Shown: positions 1 to 5,863 of the stretch, in pieces
Position numbering within the stretch: position 1 is the stretch's first letter
Layout of the letters: the number at the start of each line of letters is the position of its first letter
From: an uncultured Ruminococcus sp.
Lineage (GTDB): Bacteria > Bacillota > Clostridia > Oscillospirales > CAG-272
Reading direction: 5' to 3'
Assembly (NCBI GenBank): GCA_902797495.1
Contig: CADBTH010000127.1
Coordinates: 1 to 8,968, forward strand
DNA length: 8,968 nt
The notes under the pieces: generated by a model
The model's database searches: none
Told to the model about the DNA's origin: nothing
What the model saw: the letters and a program-made list of their open reading frames with translations, nothing else
Translations under genes and position numbers: made by a program

Positions 1-255
1 ACTCTCGTCGTCGGATATTCCGTCAAGTCGAAGGGCATCGCAAAAGACCTCTTCGGGACGTACGACGGATACGTGATCCCGGTGCAGAGTCTCGACGCGG
101 AGTCGTCTCTGACCGACGCGTTTTTCAGCAATATAGTTGCAAACGAAGAAAAAATAAGAGCGGCGTATGACCGGATCATGCCGGGCTATATCGCGAGAGC
201 GGACGAAGCGGGCGACGAGTTCGCGCGCCTCGTCGGACGGGACGGCGCCAAATGA
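1..255 (+). CDS. Polysaccharide pyruvyl transferase family protein, C-terminal fragment
   Basis: Frame 1 is open from the left edge to the TGA at 253-255, giving the last 84 residues of a protein whose start lies outside the window. The fragment opens with LVVGYSVKSKGIAKDLFG, which I recognise as the C-terminal signature of the polysaccharide pyruvyl transferase family (CsaB/WcaK-like). A weakly conserved helical tail follows (NEEKIRAAYDRIMPGYIARA). Family members transfer a pyruvyl ketal from phosphoenolpyruvate to a sugar of a cell-wall or exopolysaccharide, usually in the cytoplasm on a lipid-linked precursor. The stop overlaps the ATG of the flippase gene (ATGA, 252-255), so the two are probably translationally coupled. 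Only the C-terminus is visible, so catalytic residues cannot be checked and the true substrate is unknown. Confidence 0.78.
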   Translation, partial: TLVVGYSVKSKGIAKDLFGTYDGYVIPVQSLDAESSLTDAFFSNIVANEEKIRAAYDRIMPGYIARADEAGDEFARLVGRDGAK

Positions 256-1769
256 GAAGCGAAAGGCGGGCGGGAGCTCTGCTCTCCTACGTTTACATCG
301 CCGTCAACTCTCTGATAATACTTGTCTACCTTCCCATAGTAAAGAGGTCTCTCGGCTCGTCCGAATACGGGCTCTACGACCTCGCGGCGTCCGTTATCAA
401 CTACATGAGCGTCATGGACCTCGGCTTCGGGAACGGGATCGTGGTCTACACGGCGAAGTACCGCGCCGCTGGCAGGCTCGAGGACGAGAGAAAGCTCCAC
501 GGTATGTTTGCGGTCATCTTCGGAGCGATCGGCGTCGTCGCCGCCGCGATTTGCGTCGCGCTCTCATTCAACATGAAGCTGATCTTCCCCGCGCTGGTGG
601 GAGAAGAGATCGGAAAGAGCCGCATCATCATGCTGATACTCGCGGCGAACCTCGGGCTGACTTTTCCGCTCAGCATGTACGGGAACATCGTCATCGCCCA
701 CGAAAAATTCATATTCTCAAAACTCGTGGCGATACTCAGAGCGGTGCTGAATCCGCTCATAATGATACCGCTGCTCGTTCTGAAAACGGACTCTATAGCT
801 ATAGTTTCGGTCATGACCGCGGTCAGCATAGGGTGCCTTTTCGCAAACTACGTCTACTGCCGCAAAAAGCTCGGCGTGAACGTAAAATTCCTCGGTTTCG
901 ACAAAACCATTTTCAAAGAGATACTCTCATATTCTATATACATTTTCATAGCGGAGATCGTCGACAAGGTCAACTGGTCGGTCGATCACTTCATCCTTCT
1001 GTCCACTAAGGGAACGAAGGAGGTCACCGTCTACTCGATGGCGTCGAACTACCATCAGATGGTGCTCCAGCTCTCCGCCGCGCTCTCGGGAGTCATGCTC
1101 CCGAAGATATCCAAAATGGTCGCGCGGAACGAGGGGGACGAGGCGCTCAACCGCGAATTCATAAAGACGAGCCGCCTCCAGTTCCTGCTCATCTTCCTCG
1201 TTTCCTCCGGATTCGCGATGTTCGGACACAAGTTCGTCGTCATCCATTCGGGAGCGGACTGCGAAAGATCCTACTACGTCGCGCTGATCCTGATCATCGC
1301 CTCGATGATCCCGATAACGCAGAGCGTTGCGATAAGCATAATCAAGGCAAAAAACCTCTTTAAGTTTCGCGCGTTCATAATCCTCGCAATGGCGATAGCG
1401 AACGTCGGCATCAGCATACCGCTCGCGATCAGATACGGAAGCGTCGGAAGCGCTGCCGGAACAGCCATCGCTCTGGTGCTTGCAAACATAATAATCATCA
1501 ATATATACTATCAGAAGAGATGCGGCATCGATATCAAGCGCTATTGGCGTGAGATCGGCTCGATGGCATTCGCACTCGCGCCGTCCGTCGCCGTCACCCT
1601 CGCTCTGAAACTCATATTCCCTCTCGACGGAATAAAAGAGCTTCTCGTTTACGGCTCCGTATTCGTCGTCATCTATTCCGTCTGCGCTTACCTCTTCGTT
1701 ATGGATACGTATGAAAAAGGGATGGTCAAAAAATACGCGGGGAAACTTATCCCCGGTCTGAGGAAATAA
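252..1769 (+). CDS. Oligosaccharide flippase (Wzx-like, MATE/MVF superfamily)
   Basis: A 505-residue integral membrane protein, typical length for Wzx/RfbX-type flippases, which move undecaprenyl-linked oligosaccharide repeats across the cytoplasmic membrane. The N-terminus has the family pattern: a short basic start (MRSERRAG), TM1 at about 11-30, then VKRSLGSSEYGLYDL at 30-44. Further hydrophobic segments lie at about 84-106, 122-145, 156-178, 180-202, 222-242, 308-328, 340-365, 372-392, 397-419, 436-456 and 462-485, giving 12-14 helices by eye. The motif S396 VGSAAGTA in the second half is also common in this family. The start is ATG 252, overlapping the upstream stop by 4 nt. There is no strong Shine-Dalgarno sequence, consistent with coupled translation. 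The next gene begins 1 nt after the stop, so all three genes look like one operon. Substrate cannot be deduced. Confidence 0.88.
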   Translation: MRSERRAGALLSYVYIAVNSLIILVYLPIVKRSLGSSEYGLYDLAASVINYMSVMDLGFGNGIVVYTAKYRAAGRLEDERKLHGMFAVIFGAIGVVAAAICVALSFNMKLIFPALVGEEIGKSRIIMLILAANLGLTFPLSMYGNIVIAHEKFIFSKLVAILRAVLNPLIMIPLLVLKTDSIAIVSVMTAVSIGCLFANYVYCRKKLGVNVKFLGFDKTIFKEILSYSIYIFIAEIVDKVNWSVDHFILLSTKGTKEVTVYSMASNYHQMVLQLSAALSGVMLPKISKMVARNEGDEALNREFIKTSRLQFLLIFLVSSGFAMFGHKFVVIHSGADCERSYYVALILIIASMIPITQSVAISIIKAKNLFKFRAFIILAMAIANVGISIPLAIRYGSVGSAAGTAIALVLANIIIINIYYQKRCGIDIKRYWREIGSMAFALAPSVAVTLALKLIFPLDGIKELLVYGSVFVVIYSVCAYLFVMDTYEKGMVKKYAGKLIPGLRK

Positions 1770-1770
1770 A

Positions 1771-2925
1771 ATGTCATTCACGATCTGCGAATACGATCTC
1801 TGCTGCGGATGCGCGCTCTGCGCCGACGTCTGTCCGCACGGAGCAATAAAAATAACGAGAGACGTCTACGGATTCGCCCGTCCGGATATCGACCCGTCGC
1901 TCTGCGCGAAGTGCGGCGCTTGCCGCGCAAAATGTCCCGTAAACGGCGAAAACGAAAGCCGCGCGGAAAAAGTATACGCCGCGTACGCGAAGGATAAAGA
2001 GATAAGAAGAAAGTCTTCGTCGGGCGGCATTTTCAGACTTCTTGCAAACAAGACTCTCGAGGACGGCGGCGCCGTCGCCGCTGTCGGTTACGACGGAGAT
2101 TTCCACGCTCTGTACAAAGTAACAGACCGTCCGGAAGGGCTCGACGAGATGATGGGCTCGAAATACACCGAGGCGGTATCCGACGGGATCTACGGAAAAG
2201 TCAAGACGCTTCTTGACGAGGGCGGGAAAGTCCTCTTCGTCGGCACTCCGTGCAGGGTCGCCGCCCTGAAGAACTTCGTCGGAGACAGAGAAGGCCTCCT
2301 CGCGGTCGACTTCTTGTGCCACGGAGTTCCGTCCCCCGTACTGCTTGAAAAATTTCTCTCTGAAAACTTCGGAAAAGATATCGAGCGCGTCTCGTTCCGA
2401 GACAAAACGCGCGGCTGGCAGGAGTTCTCCATGAGAGTCGACTCAGCGGGAAAGAAGCCGTATATCAATTCTCAGTATAAAGACCCTTACCTGAGAGTCT
2501 TTCTGCGCAACGCGGCGCTGAGAGAATCTTGCTACGACTGCCGCTTCAAAGCGGAGCACTACGCGTCCGATATCACGCTCGGGGACTTCTGGGGAATATC
2601 GTCCTGTATGCCGTCGATGAACGACGACGGCGGAACGTCCGCGGTCGTTATCAGAAGCGCGAAAGGGTCTTCGGCATTTGACGAAATCAAGGACTCCCTC
2701 GTCCTGAAAGAGACCTCGGAGAAGGCGCTCGGAGCTTCCAACGTCGCCCTTTACAAAAGCTCTCAAAAGCCCGCGGCTAGGGGAGATATGCTTTCGGCGC
2801 TTGAAAGGGGAGATTCGTTTTCTGCAATTGCAGAAAAGTTTGGAAGACCCGTTCCGACAAAAGCGATCGTTTCGGAACGGTTGAAACGTTCCGTCAAAAA
2901 AATACTGGGAAAAATCAAAAAGTAA
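1771..2925 (+). CDS. Ferredoxin-fused F420 hydrogenase/dehydrogenase beta-subunit-like protein
   Basis: A 384-residue soluble protein. Residues 1-58 form a two-cluster ferredoxin: C11xxC14xxC17xxxC21P and C45xxC48xxC51xxxC55P, each a classic [4Fe-4S] pattern. Residues ~65-150 resemble the FrhB/FdhB N-terminal domain (KSSSGGIF at 81-88). Residues ~155-330 resemble its C-terminal flavin-binding domain, with FVGTPCRVAAL (157-166), DFLCHGVPSP (180-189), C254xxC257 and DITLGDFWG (267-275). The last ~50 residues are basic and variable. FrhB/FdhB proteins pass electrons between iron-sulfur centres, FAD and F420. The ferredoxin-fused form often sits in bacterial surface-polysaccharide clusters beside pyruvyl transferases, as here, and its substrate there is not settled. 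GAGGA at 1760-1764 overlaps the flippase stop and gives 6-nt spacing to ATG 1771. Redox function is well supported; real use of F420 is not. Confidence 0.87.
   Translation: MSFTICEYDLCCGCALCADVCPHGAIKITRDVYGFARPDIDPSLCAKCGACRAKCPVNGENESRAEKVYAAYAKDKEIRRKSSSGGIFRLLANKTLEDGGAVAAVGYDGDFHALYKVTDRPEGLDEMMGSKYTEAVSDGIYGKVKTLLDEGGKVLFVGTPCRVAALKNFVGDREGLLAVDFLCHGVPSPVLLEKFLSENFGKDIERVSFRDKTRGWQEFSMRVDSAGKKPYINSQYKDPYLRVFLRNAALRESCYDCRFKAEHYASDITLGDFWGISSCMPSMNDDGGTSAVVIRSAKGSSAFDEIKDSLVLKETSEKALGASNVALYKSSQKPAARGDMLSALERGDSFSAIAEKFGRPVPTKAIVSERLKRSVKKILGKIKK
2818..2837. repeat. Perfect 20-bp palindrome inside the 3' end of the F420-beta-like gene
   Basis: TTTTCTGCAATTGCAGAAAA equals its own reverse complement over all 20 bases; the flanking G2817/G2838 ends the symmetry. 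It encodes SFSAIAE near the C-terminus of the upstream protein and lies 116 bp before the proS start. It could be a dimer-binding operator in DNA, or an 8-bp RNA stem with an AATT loop. No U-tract follows, so it is not a terminator. Confidence 0.6.
2849..2893 (+). repeat. Two mutually exclusive inverted repeats upstream of proS
   Basis: Arm 1 is CCGTTCCGA (2849-2857), which pairs perfectly over 9 bp with arm 2, TCGGAACGG (2872-2880), across a 14-nt loop. The core of arm 2, CGGAACG (2873-2879), also pairs perfectly over 7 bp with arm 3, CGTTCCG (2887-2893), across a 7-nt loop. In RNA only one of the two hairpins can form at a time. The sequence is coding (C-terminal basic tail of the upstream protein). 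An A-run rather than a U-run follows arm 3, so neither hairpin is a standard terminator. A regulatory role is inference only. Confidence 0.45.
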
Positions 2926-2934
2926 TTCAGTATC

Positions 2935-2943
2935 AAAGGAGAT
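2935..2943 (+). promoter_or_regulatory. Ribosome binding site of proS
   Basis: AAAGGAGAT is a strong Shine-Dalgarno match. The spacing from GGAG to ATG 2954 is 12 nt, a little longer than ideal. It fixes the proS start, and the encoded N-terminus (MKVTALLGERFK) matches the usual beginning of bacterial ProRS. No terminator or convincing promoter is visible in the 28-nt gap after the upstream stop. Confidence 0.75.
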
Positions 2944-2953
2944 ATAAAGAACA

Positions 2954-4678
2954 ATGAAGGTAACTGCACTTCTCGGCGAAAGGTTCAAGAACGCGCCGTC
3001 CGACTGCACCATCGAGAGCCACAAGCTGATGGTCAGAGGCGGCTACATTAAGAATATGGCGAGCGGTATCTACTCGCTCTACGCTCCCGCCAAAAGGATC
3101 GCCAAGAAGATCGAAAACATAATCAGAGAAGAGATGGACCGCATCGACGCGCAGGAGGTCATGTTCCCCGTCGTCATGCCCGCTTCCCTCTGGGAGGAGT
3201 CCGGACGCTACACGAGCATCGGCTCCGAAATGGCGAGATTCACCGACCGCGGCGGAAACCGCCTCGTTCTCGGTATGACTCACGAGGAGGCGGCGGTACA
3301 CCTCGCGCGAAACACCGCGTCGTCCTACACGCAGTATCCTTTCACGATCTATCAGATACAGACGAAATTCCGCGACGAGCCAAGAGCGCGCGGCGGACTC
3401 ATCCGCGTTCGAGAGTTCACGATGAAGGACGCGTACTCCTTCCACACGTCACAGGAAGACCTTGAGAAGACTTACGCGCGCTTCTACGAAGCGTACGAGC
3501 GCATTTACAGAAGAGTGGGAGCGAAGAACGTCGTCGCCGTCAAGTCCGACTCCGGCATGATGGGCGGCTCGATCTCACATGAATTCATGCTCCTCACCGA
3601 CATCGGAGAGGATACGCTCGCGATCTGCCCCGAGTGCGGCTACAGCGCGAACATGGAAGTCGCGTCCTGCGAGATAGACAACGAGGCGGGAGAAGTCGAA
3701 GAGCTGAAGAAGGTCTCTACTCCCGGCGTTAAGACTATAGAAGCGCTGAAAGAATTCTTCGGGATCGACGAGAAAAAATTCGCAAAAGCCGTCGTTTACC
3801 AGAGAAACAAAGACGATTCGTACCTGATCGTATTCATCAGAGGCGACCTTGAGGTCAACGAAACGAAGCTGCGCAACTACCTCGGCGAAGAGGTGCATCC
3901 CGCGGCAGTCATCACGGAAGAGAGCGGCATCGTCGCCGGCTTCATAGGGCCGATAGGGCTCGACGGCGGGCTCACGGCCGTATTCGACAAGTCCCTCGAG
4001 GGTATAAACTCCCTCGTCTGCGGCGCGAACGAGCAGGACTTCCACTACACGGGTATGAACGTTGAACGCGACGTCGGAAAAGTTGATTACGTCGACGTTG
4101 CGAAGGTCTTTGAAGGAGCCGTCTGCCCCGTGTGCGGAAAGCCCGTAATCACGGTAAAGCGCGGCATCGAGATCGGCAACATATTCCAGCTCGGAACGAA
4201 GTACACGAAGGCGATGAACATGACGTACCTCGACCGCGACGGCGAGGCGAAAAACCCGATCATGGGCTGCTACGGCATCGGCGTCGGCCGTCTGATGGCG
4301 TCGGTCTGCGAGGAGAGCTGCGACAAGTACGGCCCGATATGGCCAATGTCGATCGCTCCGTGGCAGGTCGAGATCTGCAACCTCAGATCGACCGACGAGG
4401 CGGTCAGCCGCGTCGCCGACGGCCTCTACGAGACTCTTCAGAACGACGGCGTCGAAGTGCTGTACGACGACCGCGACATCCGTCCCGGCTCCATGTTCGC
4501 GGACGCCGACCTGTTCGGAATACCGGTAAGAGTCGTCGTCAGCCCGAAGAACTGCGACGCGGGAGTCGTCGAAGTCTCGACGAGAGACAAGTCGATAAAG
4601 ACGGAGTTTGCGATAGACGGCGCGGCGGAAGAGATCCGGGCGCTGGTCGCAAAACTGCTTGAAGAATATAAAGGATAA
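2954..4678 (+). CDS. proS: Prolyl-tRNA synthetase, bacterial type with editing insertion
   Basis: This class II synthetase charges tRNA-Pro with proline in the cytoplasm. At 574 residues it has normal length for the bacterial type with an INS domain between motifs 2 and 3. Visible elements are the motif 1 region (~30-85, YIKNMASGIYSLYAP then QEVMFPVVMPA), motif 2 (139-163, FRDEPRARGGLIRVREF), the insertion domain (~225-400), motif 3 (438-446, GCYGIGVGR) and a C-terminal anticodon-binding domain (~468-574). K278 in KFAKAVV aligns by eye with the E. coli INS lysine (K279) needed to hydrolyse mischarged Ala-tRNA-Pro, so editing is probably active. CPECG (225-229) and CPVCG (391-395) bracket the insertion and may hold a zinc, a feature absent from E. 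coli ProRS but seen in Firmicute forms. The upstream gene belongs to another process; with no terminator between them, read-through from the polysaccharide operon is likely. No T-box leader is present. Confidence 0.97.
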   Translation: MKVTALLGERFKNAPSDCTIESHKLMVRGGYIKNMASGIYSLYAPAKRIAKKIENIIREEMDRIDAQEVMFPVVMPASLWEESGRYTSIGSEMARFTDRGGNRLVLGMTHEEAAVHLARNTASSYTQYPFTIYQIQTKFRDEPRARGGLIRVREFTMKDAYSFHTSQEDLEKTYARFYEAYERIYRRVGAKNVVAVKSDSGMMGGSISHEFMLLTDIGEDTLAICPECGYSANMEVASCEIDNEAGEVEELKKVSTPGVKTIEALKEFFGIDEKKFAKAVVYQRNKDDSYLIVFIRGDLEVNETKLRNYLGEEVHPAAVITEESGIVAGFIGPIGLDGGLTAVFDKSLEGINSLVCGANEQDFHYTGMNVERDVGKVDYVDVAKVFEGAVCPVCGKPVITVKRGIEIGNIFQLGTKYTKAMNMTYLDRDGEAKNPIMGCYGIGVGRLMASVCEESCDKYGPIWPMSIAPWQVEICNLRSTDEAVSRVADGLYETLQNDGVEVLYDDRDIRPGSMFADADLFGIPVRVVVSPKNCDAGVVEVSTRDKSIKTEFAIDGAAEEIRALVAKLLEEYKG

Positions 4679-4683
4679 GAAAG

Positions 4684-4709
4684 AGCGCCCAAACGGAAGT
4701 TTGGGCGCT
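4684..4709 (+). terminator. Strong stem-loop between proS and queA; terminator-like but lacking a U-tract
   Basis: AGCGCCCAAAC (4684-4694) pairs perfectly over 11 bp with GTTTGGGCGCT (4699-4709) around a GGAA loop, a GNRA tetraloop closed by C-G. It begins 5 nt after the proS stop, the usual position for a terminator. However, it is followed by GATAATAAATT rather than a T-run, so intrinsic termination on the plus strand should be weak. It ends 11 nt before the queA ATG and may instead protect the proS mRNA end or control queA translation. Confidence 0.55.
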
Positions 4710-4720
4710 GATAATAAATT

Positions 4721-5824
4721 ATGATCAAAAACGAACTTGCAAAGACAGACCTCACTCTGAAAGATTTTTGGTACGACCTTCCCGAAGAGCGCATCGCTCA
4801 GACTCCGCTCGAGGTGCGCGACTCGTCGCGCCTCATGGTGATACACCGCGACACGGGCAAGATCGAGCACCGGCACTTTTACGATATAATAGACTATCTT
4901 GAACCGACGGACACTCTCGTTATCAACGACACGAGAGTCATCCCCGCGAGGGTGATCGGTCACCGCAGTCACAGATGCGAGGACGGGACGCTCGTTCCGA
5001 CGGACAGTACCGCTCCCGTCGAGCTTCTTCTGCTGAAGCAGCTTGAGAACGACGTATGGGAGGCGCTCGCCGGTCCCGGCAAGCGCGCGAAGACGGGCGA
5101 CCGTATCTCCTTCGGAGACGGCTCTCTCACCGCCGACGTGCTTGAAATACTTCCCGAGGGCGGGATCAGAAAAGTAAGATTCACGCCCGACAGAGAAAAA
5201 TATGACAGCGTCTACGCCGCGCTCCACGCGCTCGGAACGATGCCGCTCCCCCCGTACATCAAGGAAAAGCTCGAGGACGGAGAAAGGTATCAGACGGTCT
5301 ATTCGAGGTGCGAAGGCTCGTCAGCCGCTCCGACCGCGGGGCTTCACTTCACTTCCGAACTGCTCGACAGGATACGCGCAAAGGGCGTCGCCGTCGTTCC
5401 CGTTCTTCTCCACGTCGGGCTCGGCACGTTCCGACCCGTCAAGGAAGAGCATATCGAGGACCACGAGATGCACGCGGAATATATCGAAGTTACCGAAGAG
5501 GCGGCTAAGATAATAAACGAGCGCCGCGCCGCGGGAGGAAGGGTGATCGCCGTCGGCACGACCTCGTGCCGTACGATCGAGAGCGCGTCGGACGACGACG
5601 GAGCGCTTCATCCCGTCAGGGACGACACGGGGATATTCATCTATCCCGGATACCGATTCAAGATCACAGATTCGCTGATAACGAATTTCCATCTTCCCGA
5701 GAGCACGTTGCTGATGCTCGTCTCCGCTTTCTACACGAGGGAGAAAATGCTCGAAGCGTATAAGATCGCGGTGGAAGAAAAGTACAGATTCTTCTCCTTC
5801 GGAGACGCGATGCTCATTCTGTAA
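4721..5824 (+). CDS. queA: S-adenosylmethionine:tRNA ribosyltransferase-isomerase
   Basis: QueA transfers and isomerises the ribosyl moiety of SAM onto 7-aminomethyl-7-deazaguanine at the wobble position of GUN-anticodon tRNAs, giving epoxyqueuosine. Family motifs are clear: FWYDLPEERIAQTPLEVRDSSRL (16-38), TLVINDTRVIPARVIG (65-80), PLPPYIKE (176-183), EGSSAAPTAGLHFT (198-211), LHVGLGTFRPV (230-240), AVGTTSCRTIES (277-288) and TNFHLPESTLLMLVSAF (321-337). The 367 residues exceed the usual ~340-345, owing to about 12 extra N-terminal residues and a short insertion near 82-97. ATG 4721 is forced as the start because an in-frame TAA lies at 4715-4717; no Shine-Dalgarno lies between the hairpin at 4684-4709 and the ATG. 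The usual partner tgt is not adjacent. I see no preQ1 riboswitch. A bidirectional terminator follows directly. Confidence 0.96.
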   Translation: MIKNELAKTDLTLKDFWYDLPEERIAQTPLEVRDSSRLMVIHRDTGKIEHRHFYDIIDYLEPTDTLVINDTRVIPARVIGHRSHRCEDGTLVPTDSTAPVELLLLKQLENDVWEALAGPGKRAKTGDRISFGDGSLTADVLEILPEGGIRKVRFTPDREKYDSVYAALHALGTMPLPPYIKEKLEDGERYQTVYSRCEGSSAAPTAGLHFTSELLDRIRAKGVAVVPVLLHVGLGTFRPVKEEHIEDHEMHAEYIEVTEEAAKIINERRAAGGRVIAVGTTSCRTIESASDDDGALHPVRDDTGIFIYPGYRFKITDSLITNFHLPESTLLMLVSAFYTREKMLEAYKIAVEEKYRFFSFGDAMLIL

Positions 5825-5826
5825 AA

Positions 5827-5861
5827 TCAAAAAGCTGCCGCAAACGCGGCAGCTTTTTTGA
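5827..5861. terminator. Bidirectional intrinsic terminator between convergent queA and LTA-synthase-like gene
   Basis: GCTGCCGC (5834-5841) and GCGGCAGC (5846-5853) form an 8-bp GC-rich stem around an AAAC loop. On the plus strand it is followed by six T (5854-5859). On the minus strand the A5829-5833 run becomes a T-run followed by GATTTT. The flanks TCAAAAA and TTTTTTGA extend the symmetry. It starts 3 nt after the queA stop and lies 2 nt before the stop codon of the opposing gene, so one element probably ends both transcripts. Confidence 0.92.
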
Positions 5862-5863
5862 TC

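Noticed and set aside
793..825. Overlapping short palindromes (CTATAGCTATAG, GGTCATGACC, TGACCGCGGTCA) in the flippase gene
   Set aside because: Each is 10-12 bp, well inside a transmembrane coding region, with codons that fit the protein; no promoter or gene start is nearby.
927..1781. 284-codon minus-strand reading frame opposite the flippase
   Set aside because: Highly charged, low-complexity translation with no motif; it is the mirror of the flippase codon use and spans the junction to the next gene.
3579..3590. 12-bp palindrome CATGAATTCATG in proS
   Set aside because: Short, central in the coding region, and encodes conserved ProRS residues (HEFML).
4659..4715. Candidate queA promoter using TTGAAG (4659-4664) or the GATAAT (4710-4715) box
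   Set aside because: No acceptable -10 lies at 16-18 nt from TTGAAG, and no -35 lies upstream of GATAAT, where the hairpin arm is found.
4684..4720. Possible preQ1 riboswitch before queA, since queuosine genes are often preQ1-controlled
   Set aside because: The hairpin has a 4-nt GGAA loop. A class I preQ1 aptamer needs a larger C-containing loop and an A-rich tail that pairs back to form a pseudoknot; these are absent.
3575..5227. Very long (550-codon) open reading frame on the minus strand across proS and queA
   Set aside because: It is antisense to two clearly recognised genes, crosses their junction and hairpin, and its translation is Arg/Val/Asp-rich with no recognisable domain. The codon bias of the plus-strand genes explains the lack of stops.
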